64,000 nt of DNA from JAPOUP01 sp965203255 (lineage in GTDB: Bacteria > Pseudomonadota > Alphaproteobacteria > Rhodobacterales > Rhodobacteraceae), in NCBI GenBank assembly GCA_965203255.1, contig OZ241882.1, positions 248,001-312,000 on the forward strand. Direction: 5' to 3'. The stretch's first letter is position 1; each line of letters begins with the position of its first letter. Below the pieces are notes generated by a model, which saw only the letters and a program-made list of their open reading frames with translations, made no database searches and was not told the origin of the DNA. Shown here piece after piece: positions 18,143 to 26,978 of this stretch. A program made the position numbers and the translations under genes.

Positions 18143-19107
18143 TCAGGGAGGGCGGGCCTTGTGCAGCACCTCGGCGGGCGTCCGGTAGCCCAGCGCCCGG
18201 CGCGGACGCGCGTTCAGGCGGTCTTGCACCCGTTTCACCTCCGCGTCGGTGACCGCGCGGAGGTCCGTCCCCTTGGGCAGGTACTGCCGGACCAGCCCGT
18301 TGGTGTGCTCGTTCAGGCCACGCTCCCAGGAGTGGTAGGGGTGGGGAGGAAGAAGGCGGCCCCGAGCGCCTCCGCCACGCCGGCGTGGCCCGCGAACTCC
18401 TTCCCGTTGTCCGCCGTGATCGTGTGGACGGGCGCGGCGGAAGGCCGCAGCATCTCCACCATCGCGGCGGAGACCGCGGCCGAGGTTCTCCGGTCAACCC
18501 TTTGGAGAAGCGCGTATTTCGACGCCCTGTCCACAAGGGAGACAACCGCCCCGCTGTGGCCTTTCCCGATGATCGTGTCCGCCTCCCAGTCGCCGACACG
18601 CTCCTTCCTCCCCGCCTCATCCGGCCTCTCGGAGATGTCGACGCGGCCCGGGATGTGGCCACGGCCCGAGTGCCTGCCGCCTCGCCAGTTCGGCCTTTTC
18701 CCGCGGCGCCGCAGCAGCAGGAACAGCCTGCCGCCCGCCTTCCTGTCGGCCTTCACACGTTCGTATATCCACTGGCGGCCCACCGTCCAGCCGCCCTCCA
18801 GACGCAGCCGTCCCGCGACCTGCTCCGGGCTCCAGCCCTCCGCCAGAAGCCCCTCCACGCGCGCCCACCGGTCGGGCGTCATCTTCCTCGGGTTCGAGGA
18901 AGCCGCGCCGCGGCGGGCCTCCGCCCTCCCCTGCGCCTCGCCCGGGCTGTATCCCGAATCCCCGCCGTTACGGCGCAGCTCCCGCCAGACCGACGAACGG
19001 TCACGGCCCAGACGGGCCGCGATGGCCCCGTCGGAGAGCCCGCTTTCCTTCAGCGCGCCGATCTGGCATCTTTCGTCCCGGGTCAGGTGGCGGTAGCCCT
19101 CGGGCAT
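18143..19107 (-). pseudogene. IS30-family transposase, frameshifted near the C-terminus
   Basis: The start ATG is at 19107. The N-terminal HTH (MPEGYRHLTRDERCQIGALK, SGLSDGAIAARLGRDRSSVWREL) and DDE core (RVGDWEADTIIGKGHSGAV, ITADNGKEFAGH) are intact. At about 18336-18349, in a C-rich stretch (on the coding strand CCTCCCCACCCCTACC), the frame shifts. The expected YHSWERGLNEHTNGLVRQYLPKGTDLR, with the catalytic Glu, continues in another frame to a stop at 18143. The total of 965 nt is not a multiple of three. It could be a true inactivating indel, a homopolymer-linked sequencing error, or recoding; IS30 members are normally a single frame. Confidence 0.8.
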
Positions 19108-19342
19108 GGCAGTCTCCTTCTCTTCAGCAAAGGGACTGTCGCCGCTTCCTGGCCGATACGCAACATCATGCGGCCGGAAAACCGGTCACCACCGCCACTG
19201 GTGTTGCACTTCAGGGTGGAATGGGGCCCATGATACCAACCCCGGGATGTAATAGGACGGTACCGGTCAGGACGCTGCCACCAATTGGGCCAGTAATCCG
19301 ATACAGCCGTTATCGATCCAAAAGGAGCGGTGCATTGAATTC

Positions 19343-21616
19343 GTGGAGTCCCCATCGGACGACCGGTACATGGAAGAATCCGTACTGCGAACTCGGAGTG
19401 TCGGCTTGAGGGAGTCGGCACCAAAACCGGAACAGGGCTCAGGTGAAATACTCGCCGGGCAGGTCGAGCGGGTGACATTCCATAACGAGGAAAACGGGTT
19501 CTGCGTGCTTCGTGTGAAAGCCCGAGGTCACCGCGAATTGGTCACTGTAGTCGGCCACTCACCAATGGTTTCGGCGGGAGAGTGGATTACCACGACCGGT
19601 TCCTGGATCAATGACCGCAATTATGGCCTTCAGTTCAAGGCCAGATACCTCAAGACTTCATCTCCCTCCACAACCGAAGGAATTGAAAGATATCTGGGGT
19701 CCGGGATGATTCGTGGAATCGGTCCGGTCTATGCGAAGCGCTTGGTGAGGGCTTTCGGAACCGAAGTCTTTGACATTGTCGAAACCAGTCCTGAACGCCT
19801 TCGCGAGGTTGAGGGAATCGGTCCAATTCGTGCGGAAAAGATCACCGAAGGCTGGGCAGATCAGAAAGTCATCAGGGAAATCATGGTCTTTCTCCACCAG
19901 CACGGCGTGGGAACGGCAAAGGCCGTCAGAATATTCAAGACATATGGAATCGACTCCGTCCAGATAATGAACGAGAATCCCTACCGTCTGGCGAAAGACA
20001 TATTCGGTATCGGATTCCGCACCGCCGACCTGATCGCCGAGAAACTGGGAATTGAGAAGACGGCGTCAGTCCGCGTAAGGGCAGGAATATCCTTTGCACT
20101 GAACGAAGCCCTAGGCAATGGGCATTGCGCACTGCCTCGCGCAGACCTGATCAGGCTTGCCGAAGAGCTTCTGGAGGTTTCGAGCGAACTCATCGAGGAT
20201 GCCATCCATCTGGAAGTCATGGACGGAACCGTGACGAGCGACTCGATCCGCGACACAGAGTGCCTATTTCTCACCAAACTTCATATTGCGGAACGTGGAA
20301 TCGCGGAACAGCTGAAGCGGATCGAGAATGGGTCACTGCCTTGGGACTCGATAGACGCCGAAAAGGCCATGCCTTGGATTGAAAAAAAGACGGGCCTGCG
20401 CCTTGCGGAGAGCCAGAAAGATGCCATCAGGCTCGCGCTGCGTTCAAAAATCCTCGTGATAACCGGCGGTCCGGGTGTCGGAAAGACAACCATTGTAAAC
20501 TCCATCCTGCGTATTCTCGAAGTGAAATCGGTGAAGATTCTGCTTTGCGCTCCCACCGGTCGGGCAGCCAAGCGGATGATGGAGACAACAGGCCGGGAAG
20601 CAAAGACGATCCATCGCCTCCTTGAGTTCGACCCTCAGTCATTTGGATTCAAACGCAATGACGACAATCCGCTGAAGTGCGATCTCCTCGTGATTGACGA
20701 AAGTTCGATGGTGGACGTACCACTGACAAATTCAATGCTGAAGGCAGTCCCAAGTGGATCGGCGCTATTGATCGTCGGAGACATCGACCAGCTTCCATCC
20801 GTCGGACCAGGTCAGGTTCTCGCCGACATAATTAACTCCGGTGCGGTTCCAGTGGTCACGCTTCGGGAGGTCTTCCGTCAGGCGGCACAGAGCCAGATCA
20901 TCACCAACGCCCACCGGATCAACCAAGGTCGTATACCTGACCTCCGCAAGCCAACGGGCGAAACCGATTTCTATTTTGTTCCGGCAGACGACCCTGAGCA
21001 GGCGGTTCCCCGAATCATTCAACTTGTCCGCAGCCGGATTCCACGTCGATTCGATCTCGACCCGGTCAAGGACATTCAGGTGCTGTGCCCCATGAATCGC
21101 GGCGGCGTCGGTGCCCGCTCACTGAACATCGAACTCCAGGCATGCCTCAACCCGGCAACCGACGGAAAGGTGGAACGGTTCGGCTGGTCCTTCGCCGCAG
21201 GTGACAAAGTAATGCAGATCCAGAACGACTACGACAGGGACATCTACAACGGCGACATCGGGATGGTCGCGGCCGTCGATGCTGACGAAGGCGAACTTGA
21301 GGTAAACTTCGATGGCCGCCCAGTCAAAATCCCATTCAATGAACTGGATACCTTGGTACCTGCGTATGCGATTACGGTTCACAAGAGCCAAGGGTCCGAG
21401 TTTCCGGCTGTGATCATACCGGTAATGACCCAGCATTACACGATGCTGCAGCGCAACCTGTTCTATACAGCGGTTACGCGCGGCAGGAAACTTGTCGTGC
21501 TGGTTGGGCAGAAACGGGCAGTGGCAATTGCAACAAGGAATGCCTCCGGTCGCCGACGCTGGTCAAAACTGGGTGAGTGGCTAGCGAATTTCGGCAAGAG
21601 AGGGATGCGGGATTGA
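19343..21616 (+). CDS. recD2: RecD2-like SF1B ATP-dependent helicase
   Basis: 757 residues from GTG 19343; an ATG at 19370 is an alternative, since neither has a strong ribosome-binding site. The RecD2 layout is clear: an N-terminal OB-like region (GQVERVTFHNEENGFCVLRVKARG), helix-hairpin-helix repeats (IRGIGPVYAKRLV, VEGIGPIRAEKI, DIFGIGFRTADLIA), Walker A ITGGPGVGKTT (~374), Walker B VIDESSMVD, and the UvrD-like end TVHKSQGSEFPAVIIPV with YTAVTRGRKLVVLVG. RecD2 is a 5'-3' DNA helicase involved in DNA repair in bacteria lacking or independent of RecBC. It marks the resumption of core sequence after the island. Confidence 0.9.
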   Translation: MESPSDDRYMEESVLRTRSVGLRESAPKPEQGSGEILAGQVERVTFHNEENGFCVLRVKARGHRELVTVVGHSPMVSAGEWITTTGSWINDRNYGLQFKARYLKTSSPSTTEGIERYLGSGMIRGIGPVYAKRLVRAFGTEVFDIVETSPERLREVEGIGPIRAEKITEGWADQKVIREIMVFLHQHGVGTAKAVRIFKTYGIDSVQIMNENPYRLAKDIFGIGFRTADLIAEKLGIEKTASVRVRAGISFALNEALGNGHCALPRADLIRLAEELLEVSSELIEDAIHLEVMDGTVTSDSIRDTECLFLTKLHIAERGIAEQLKRIENGSLPWDSIDAEKAMPWIEKKTGLRLAESQKDAIRLALRSKILVITGGPGVGKTTIVNSILRILEVKSVKILLCAPTGRAAKRMMETTGREAKTIHRLLEFDPQSFGFKRNDDNPLKCDLLVIDESSMVDVPLTNSMLKAVPSGSALLIVGDIDQLPSVGPGQVLADIINSGAVPVVTLREVFRQAAQSQIITNAHRINQGRIPDLRKPTGETDFYFVPADDPEQAVPRIIQLVRSRIPRRFDLDPVKDIQVLCPMNRGGVGARSLNIELQACLNPATDGKVERFGWSFAAGDKVMQIQNDYDRDIYNGDIGMVAAVDADEGELEVNFDGRPVKIPFNELDTLVPAYAITVHKSQGSEFPAVIIPVMTQHYTMLQRNLFYTAVTRGRKLVVLVGQKRAVAIATRNASGRRRWSKLGEWLANFGKRGMRD

Positions 21617-21619
21617 ATG

Positions 21620-22393
21620 CTACAGGGTCGGTGGACCTGACGCACCGCTGGAACTTCCTGAGCGACTGCCGTCTTTCAGTGCCTCCAACGCTGGCCGCCG
21701 GAAGCCTAGCGCAACAACATACCGCTCAGAACTGTCCGTGCGCGATGCGGGAGGCTTGGCATTGATGACCTTTCTGAAGCGACGCTTGAGCATCCGCTGC
21801 AAATCAGCCTCGGCACCGCCCGCCAGCACCTTTGCCACGAACACACCTCCCTCTCCGAGCACCTCAACCGCGAAGTTCGCCGCCGCTTCGCAAAGGGCGA
21901 CAATCCGGAGGTGATCTGTCCGCTTATGACCGGACGCAGGCGCCGCCATGTCGGAAAGCACCGCGTCCGCCGAACCACCGAGCCATTTCATCACCTTATG
22001 GTCTGCACCATCATCAAGGAAATCAAGCTGATGAAGTTCCACTCCGGGAATGGGGTCGACAGCCTTGATGTCCACACCAATTACCCTGCCAACAGCCCTA
22101 CCGGATAGCCCGCCTTCGGCGTTCACTCGGACCGACGCCACCTGACTCCAGCCGCCTGGCGCGCATCCCAGATCAACGACCCGTGCGCCGGGAGCTAGAA
22201 ATCCGTACCTTTCGTCCAGCTCGAGAAGCTTGAACGCCGCCCGCCCGCGGTAGCCTTCCGCTTTGGCGCGTTTCACATATGGATCATTGAGCTGCCGTTC
22301 CAGCCATCGCGTCGAGCCTGTCCGCCGCCCTTTTGCGGTTTTGACCCTGACGCGGAGTTCCCGTTGCCCGCGACCGCTTGTCTTTCTGGCCAT
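21620..22393 (-). CDS. rlmE: 23S rRNA (uridine-2'-O)-methyltransferase RlmE (FtsJ)
   Basis: 257 residues from ATG 22393, chosen because MARKTSGRGQRELRVRVKTA is the typical alphaproteobacterial N-terminus; a longer in-frame reading would overlap ppx. The SAM-binding motif VVDLGCAPGGWSQVA and the K-D-K-E tetrad context are seen (RAAFKLLELDERYGF, LSDMAAPASGHKRTDH, GGVFVAKVLAGG). It methylates U2552 of 23S rRNA in the 50S subunit, a late assembly step. It follows ppx by 74 bp on the same strand; the pair is a common alphaproteobacterial arrangement. Confidence 0.95.
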   Translation of the reverse strand: MARKTSGRGQRELRVRVKTAKGRRTGSTRWLERQLNDPYVKRAKAEGYRGRAAFKLLELDERYGFLAPGARVVDLGCAPGGWSQVASVRVNAEGGLSGRAVGRVIGVDIKAVDPIPGVELHQLDFLDDGADHKVMKWLGGSADAVLSDMAAPASGHKRTDHLRIVALCEAAANFAVEVLGEGGVFVAKVLAGGAEADLQRMLKRRFRKVINAKPPASRTDSSERYVVALGFRRPALEALKDGSRSGSSSGASGPPTL

Positions 22394-22467
22394 GTCTACG
22401 TCTGGAATAGCCTCCCGCACTTCGAAAACCATAACCGATACAAGGACTGGTCCGCCATCACAGAGCC

Positions 22468-23622
22468 TCAATAGGGTCCGTTTTCCAAGGCTCCATCAGC
22501 GTACATCTGTGCATACAGCAGTCCCTCACGCAGGCCGCGGTCCGCGACGGATAGCCGATCCGTCGGCCAGACCCTTAGGAGTGCCTGCAGGATCGCCACC
22601 CCTGACATTATCAGAGTGTGTCGGTCCCGCCCAATACGAGGGTCCAGCCTTCGGCCCGCAGGTCCAAGTCTCAGGTAGCCACCGACCACCCGATCGACCT
22701 GATCCGACGTCATCCGCAGCCCATCGATTCTGTTCCGATCATACCGTCGCAGACCAAGGTGACTGGCCGCTATTGTGGTCACGGTTCCAGATGTTCCGAT
22801 AACCTGAAATCCTCTCCTTTCGTGCAACTCGTCATATGGCGCGAAATCCGTGAGCATTTCCTCGAAATGGCAACTCATCAAGGCGAATTTACCGGCATCA
22901 TCGCAAACATCGCTGAATTTATCACTGAGTGTCGCAACTCCCAGGGGAACCGACTTCCAGTCAACAACTTTCGCGTACGGAAACGGACTGTCGGTGGGTT
23001 TGAAGCCGTTATGCAGCCGCATGATGGCCCGAGGCCGGTCGGCTTGAGGAACACGGGTTAGATCGATCCAGACCAACTCAGTGGATCCACCCCCGATGTC
23101 AATGACCAGTAGCCGCTTTGTCCTGGTGCTCACAAGCGGTGCGCAGGAGACCACCGCAAGTCGCGCTTCCTCCTGCGGCTCGATAATCTCAAGCTGAAGC
23201 CCTGTCTCATGTCTGACGAAATCCAGAAACGCCGCACCATTGGCAGCCTGGCGGCAGGCCTCGGTCGCAACAAGCCGCATGCGCCGCACTTCGTGCCGGT
23301 CCAGCTTCTGCTTGCAGACCCGCAGGGCCTGTACCGCCCGTTCCATCGACCTGCGGCTCAGGTACCTGCTTTGCTCCAGCCGATACCCGAGCTGGACCGG
23401 TCTGGAAAAACTGTCGATCACATGGAACTGATTTCCCTTTGGCTGGGCAATCAGCATGCGGCAACTGTTTGTTCCCAAGTCCAAGGCGGCATAGGGTTCC
23501 ACCTGATCGGTAGGCTGCGATGCGAGTTGCCCAACCGGTACCGGGACTATCATTGAAAATTGCTCGGCCACTTTCTCAACCGCTCTGCCTCCCGTAATGG
23601 CGACGATAGGCAAACCGTCCAT
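22468..23622 (-). CDS. ppx: Ppx/GppA family phosphatase (exopolyphosphatase-like)
   Basis: 384 residues from ATG 23622 (a TTG 15 bp upstream is in frame). ASKHA-fold signatures are present: YAALDLGTNSCRMLIAQPKG near residue 45, RMRLVATEACRQAANG, and the second phosphate loop LLVIDIGGGSTELVWIDL. The C-terminal HD-like domain of E. coli Ppx is absent, as usual for the shorter alphaproteobacterial members. It hydrolyses terminal phosphates of polyphosphate and/or pppGpp; substrate preference cannot be told from sequence. It is upstream of rlmE in the same direction. Confidence 0.92.
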   Translation of the reverse strand: MDGLPIVAITGGRAVEKVAEQFSMIVPVPVGQLASQPTDQVEPYAALDLGTNSCRMLIAQPKGNQFHVIDSFSRPVQLGYRLEQSRYLSRRSMERAVQALRVCKQKLDRHEVRRMRLVATEACRQAANGAAFLDFVRHETGLQLEIIEPQEEARLAVVSCAPLVSTRTKRLLVIDIGGGSTELVWIDLTRVPQADRPRAIMRLHNGFKPTDSPFPYAKVVDWKSVPLGVATLSDKFSDVCDDAGKFALMSCHFEEMLTDFAPYDELHERRGFQVIGTSGTVTTIAASHLGLRRYDRNRIDGLRMTSDQVDRVVGGYLRLGPAGRRLDPRIGRDRHTLIMSGVAILQALLRVWPTDRLSVADRGLREGLLYAQMYADGALENGPY

Positions 23623-23637
23623 CGCAGCGCAAGTCAA

Positions 23638-24037
23638 ACCTTGGTCATTGGTGATCGAATACGACCCCAGGAATGTGCTTCTGTCCTTCCGCTTGACCAG
23701 ACCACCAAGTCAATTCCGGCGGGAGCGGAACTGTATCGTCACTCCACTTCAGCAATCGAGTCTATCATGCAGGTTGATCTGGAAGTGGGGCCTGTCAATT
23801 TCAGTCATCGTTGCCAACTGGCTTCTTCCTGTGCATTCTCGACAATCACCTCGTGATCAGGCAATCATTCGATGCCAGAAGTCCCGTCTGCGAGTCGTCT
23901 TGCCCGACCTTTACGCGGCAATGGACCGGGTTGCTCCCGAGGTGCCGTCGCATCACGATCCGAAGGTGTCGAAAAACAGCGCGGACATTCGTATCCAGAA
24001 GCGTAGAAGCGCACAGGATCTTGTAAAGGAGCCAGCA
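23638..24037. other. Divergent intergenic region
   Basis: About 400 bp between ppx (minus) and the virulence-factor gene (plus). No coding sequence is recognisable apart from the ribosome-binding site AAAGGAG at 24025-24031. It must contain promoters for both directions, but no convincing -35/-10 pair stands out. Confidence 0.4.
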
Positions 24038-24334
24038 ATGCCCGATGTCACTGTCGTCTACTGGCGAGACATGCCCGCTCAGGTCATCGTTGGCAAAGGC
24101 CGTGGTGGCGCGAAAGGCGTTTTGCCCGAACGATTCGAGCAGGCGATCGACCGGGCTGCGATGAAGACAGGGGTAACGGGAACCGACGAGTATCTTGACG
24201 GCTTCCGTAAGGCCGATACCTATTCCATCGAGGGCGACCGGGAAGAAGTCGCCCGCGCGGAAGCCAACCGGATTGACGAGTCTTACGGCCCCGAACGCCT
24301 GAAGGCGCTTATCGATAACGACGGATGGGCCTGA
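24038..24334 (+). CDS. Small 'virulence factor' domain protein
   Basis: 98 residues from ATG 24038, with AAAGGAG 7 bp upstream. The sequence MPDVTVVYWRDMPAQVIVGKGRG and LPERFEQAIDRAAMKTG matches the conserved domain named 'virulence factor' in alphaproteobacteria. The name is historical and no virulence role is shown. It is the first gene of an operon with an MTHFR-like protein and a methyltetrahydrofolate methyltransferase, and its stop is at 24332-24334, about 26 bp before the next start. Co-conservation with those genes points to one-carbon metabolism. Confidence 0.8.
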   Translation: MPDVTVVYWRDMPAQVIVGKGRGGAKGVLPERFEQAIDRAAMKTGVTGTDEYLDGFRKADTYSIEGDREEVARAEANRIDESYGPERLKALIDNDGWA

Positions 24335-24360
24335 GGCCGATAGCCATACGGGAGGCCATG

Positions 24361-25287
24361 ATGACGCTTCTTAACTTTCGCCGGAGTACCGGCCGCACCG
24401 CCGCGACAGATGTCCAGACCAGTTCGTTCCTGCAGGGCTATTCCGTTGAGGTCATGCCTCGAACCGCTGCGAGAATCGAGAGCTTTCGGACTCTCCTTCC
24501 AGAAGGCACCCGTGTCTACATCGCCCATATCGAAGGAACTTCGATAGACGATATGACCGGAACCGCCAGCCGCCTTGCAAGGGAAGGTTTTGCCGTGATG
24601 CCACACTTCCCAGCGCGGATCATTCCAGACAGACGCACCCTGCAGGACTGGATCGCCCGATATCAGGGCGAGGCGGGAGTCGATCAGGCACTGGTCCTTG
24701 CAGGAGGCCTGGCAGAACCGGTAGGCGAGTTCCATTCATCCATGCAACTCATTGAGACCGGGCTATTTGACAGGAATGGCTTCACGCGCCTTCACGTCGC
24801 TGGCCATCCAGAGGGGAATAGAGACATTGACCCAGATGGGTCAGACCGTAACGTCATGGATGCCCTGCACTGGAAACAGGCATTCTCGGAACGGACAGAC
24901 GCAAGGATGGCGCTCGTCACCCAATTCGCATTCGAGTCCGGACCCATTATCGCGTGGGTCAACCGGCTGAACGACGAAGGTATCCACCTCCCCGTGCATA
25001 TTGGTCTCGCTGGACCGGCGAAACTTCAGACCCTCATCCGATTTGCCATCGCCTGTGGGGTGGGAAATTCCATGGGGGTCCTTCAAAGGCGCGCAAAAGA
25101 CCTAACCAAACTGGTGCTTCCGTTCGAACCTACGGAATTGGTCGCGGAACTCGCCGCCTACAAGGCAGCCAATTCTGGCTTTGCCATAGAACAGATCCAT
25201 TTTTTTCCGCTTGGCGGGATCAAGGCTTGCGCTGACTGGGCCGCCAGGCATGGTGGCGTTGCCTGTCGCTCCACAAGCGCAGCATGA
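24361..25287 (+). CDS. Methylenetetrahydrofolate reductase-like protein
   Basis: 308 residues from ATG 24361, which has GGGAGG 5 bp upstream; in-frame ATGs at 24358 and 24325 are less well placed. The fold is a MetF-type TIM barrel: YSVEVMPRTAARIESFRTLLP near the start, VYIAHIEGTSIDDM, FAVMPHFPARIIPDR, LVLAGGLAEPVGEFHSSMQL, and LVTQFAFESGPIIAWVNRL. It would interconvert methylene- and methyl-tetrahydrofolate, although this subfamily differs from MetF of methionine synthesis. It sits between the virulence-factor gene and the methyl-THF methyltransferase, supporting a methyl-group catabolic role. Confidence 0.85.
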   Translation: MTLLNFRRSTGRTAATDVQTSSFLQGYSVEVMPRTAARIESFRTLLPEGTRVYIAHIEGTSIDDMTGTASRLAREGFAVMPHFPARIIPDRRTLQDWIARYQGEAGVDQALVLAGGLAEPVGEFHSSMQLIETGLFDRNGFTRLHVAGHPEGNRDIDPDGSDRNVMDALHWKQAFSERTDARMALVTQFAFESGPIIAWVNRLNDEGIHLPVHIGLAGPAKLQTLIRFAIACGVGNSMGVLQRRAKDLTKLVLPFEPTELVAELAAYKAANSGFAIEQIHFFPLGGIKACADWAARHGGVACRSTSAA

Positions 25288-25303
25288 ACCGGAGAATGTC
25301 TGG

Positions 25304-26257
25304 ATGACCCGCACCGTAGTCGAATCCCGATCCAGATCCGTCATCATTGGGTTTGACGAACCCTTCTGCGTGATTGGGGAGCGGATCAACCCTACGGGTC
25401 GTAAGGCACTCGCTGCCCAACTCGAGGCGGGGGATTTCTCCACCGTCGAAAAGGACGCCATGGAGCAGGTCGCCTGTGGGGCCATGGTGTTGGATGTCAA
25501 CGCAGGCGTCGTTTACAACTCAAACCCCAATCCAAATGAAACCGAACCCCCGCTCATGATGAAAATGATCGAGCTGGTTCAGAGTCTTGTGGATATCCCT
25601 TTATGTATTGACAGTTCGGTGCCCGGCGCTCTTGAGGCAGGACTCGACGTTTCTCACGGGCGCCCGCTGCTGAATTCGATCACTGGGGAAGAGGAGCGCC
25701 TGGAAGCGATTCTTCCTCTCGTCAAAAAGCACAACGTGCCGGTCGTCGCGATATCAAACGACGACACGGGTATCAGCGAAGATCCGGACGTTCGTTTTAA
25801 GGTGGCCAAAAAGATTGTGGAGCGTGCCGCCGATTTCGGAGTTCCAGCTCACGACATCGTCGTTGACCCTCTCGTGATGCCCGTTGGAGCTATGGCGACC
25901 GCGGGTCGACAGGTGTTTTCGCTGGTGCGCAAGCTGCGCGAGGAACTGGGGGTCAACACAACTTGCGGTGCGTCCAACATATCGTTCGGCCTTCCACATC
26001 GTCACGGCATCAACGCGGCGTTTCTACCCATGGCCATTTCCGCAGGGATGACCAGCGCGATCATGAATCCCATTCGTCCGTTGGAAATGGAAGCGATTCA
26101 CGCGGCCAACCTGTTGATGAATCACGACTCAAATGGCAGAAAGTGGATCAAATTCGCCCGTGTTCTGGATTCCGTCAACGAGGGTACGTCATTTGCGGTC
26201 GCGTCGCAAACAGTTGCGGTCGGCGGACGGGAAGGCCGCCGTCGGCGGCGAACATAG
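25304..26257 (+). CDS. Methyltetrahydrofolate:corrinoid methyltransferase (dihydropteroate-synthase fold)
   Basis: 317 residues from ATG 25304. Pterin-binding TIM-barrel motifs are clear: FCVIGERINPTGRKALAAQLE, ACGAMVLDVNAGVV, LCIDSSVPGALEAGL, LLNSITGEEERLEAILPLV, and NTTCGASNISFGLPHRHGIN. The family moves a methyl group between tetrahydrofolate and a corrinoid protein. It ends GGREGRRRRRT as in relatives. In many Rhodobacteraceae a corrinoid-activating ASKHA protein and a DUF1638 gene follow; here neither is visible, since the next gene (holC) is on the opposite strand. Confidence 0.88.
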   Translation: MTRTVVESRSRSVIIGFDEPFCVIGERINPTGRKALAAQLEAGDFSTVEKDAMEQVACGAMVLDVNAGVVYNSNPNPNETEPPLMMKMIELVQSLVDIPLCIDSSVPGALEAGLDVSHGRPLLNSITGEEERLEAILPLVKKHNVPVVAISNDDTGISEDPDVRFKVAKKIVERAADFGVPAHDIVVDPLVMPVGAMATAGRQVFSLVRKLREELGVNTTCGASNISFGLPHRHGINAAFLPMAISAGMTSAIMNPIRPLEMEAIHAANLLMNHDSNGRKWIKFARVLDSVNEGTSFAVASQTVAVGGREGRRRRRT

Positions 26258-26519
26258 ACCTCCGCTGCCCACTTCGGACTGCCCGTGACACATGACATTC
26301 AGTTTGCCCGAATACAGTTATTGATGAAAGTTGGCCATAGCCTGATTCTCATTTCAGGTGGAAATGTGCGAACCGACCAAGGCGCTGATATTGACAGGCT
26401 GGCGGCATCCATATGTTTCGGCGTGGTCGACCTAGATGTAGTTTCCGCCGCGGATCAGGGACAGATTCCCGAACCTCCCCGATGACGACCGACTCCCCAT
26501 CGACCGATAGCAAGGCCGC
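26258..26519. other. Intergenic, no gene seen
   Basis: 262 bp between the convergent methyltransferase and holC genes. I see no gene, no remnant of the usual downstream one-carbon genes and no clear terminator. Confidence 0.4.
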
Positions 26520-26978
26520 TCATTTTTCGGCCTTCTTCCGCCACTTGCCGCTTTCCTGACTCCAGTACTGAGCCTTACAGCCCGCCTGTGTGAGAGTCCG
26601 CCATTGGTTCCGTGCGGCTTGAAGCGCAGTCGAATCGTTGCCGTCAAACAATACACAGACCCTTTCCAGGCGCCGCACTTCTTCTGCGGTGACTTCCGCA
26701 CCGTCAATGCTCATTACGCATTTCGCACCGTTCGGAAGCCCTGCATCTGTGGTCAGCAAAATTGGCTGTGCGGCGTCATGCGGGCCCCCAATCCGGCCAT
26801 GCGCAAGAAAGGAATCGTCCCTACCTAGCCAAAGTTTCTCGTCAAGCCAATCCATGCGACCTGCCTCAACGCCACGCACCGCTACACGCCACCCCGCCTT
26901 TTGGGCGAGATTGAGGAGCGTTGGCAGAACGACCTCGAGCGGCTGACGCGTCAGGTGATAGAAATACGCCTCTCCCAT
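26520..26978 (-). CDS. holC: DNA polymerase III chi subunit HolC
   Basis: 152 residues from ATG 26978 (MGEAYFYHLTRQPLEVVLPTLL), the typical N-terminus; a TTG 9 bp upstream is less likely. Further family features are KAGWRVAVRG, DWLDEKLW, DDSFLAHGRIGGPHDAAQPILL and VCVLFDGND. Chi links the clamp loader to SSB during lagging-strand synthesis. It lies downstream of pepA on the same strand, as in many alphaproteobacteria, but with a 306-bp gap. Confidence 0.9.
   Translation of the reverse strand: MGEAYFYHLTRQPLEVVLPTLLNLAQKAGWRVAVRGVEAGRMDWLDEKLWLGRDDSFLAHGRIGGPHDAAQPILLTTDAGLPNGAKCVMSIDGAEVTAEEVRRLERVCVLFDGNDSTALQAARNQWRTLTQAGCKAQYWSQESGKWRKKAEK

Larger units (their letters stand above)
17845..19221 (-). 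mobile_element. IS30-family insertion sequence
   Basis: About 1.38 kb bounded by inverted repeats: GAAGTGCAACACC at 17854-17866 and GGTGTTGCACTTC at 19200-19212 are perfect over 13 bp. Similarity continues outwards to 17845 and 19221, about 22 bp with two mismatches. It contains a single transposase gene on the minus strand and a strong hairpin at its left end. I could not define a target-site duplication with confidence. Confidence 0.75.

Noticed and set aside
17636..19096. 486-residue plus-strand open frame across the IS30 element
   Set aside because: It is antisense to the IS30 transposase and crosses the element's left end and relic; no protein family fits.
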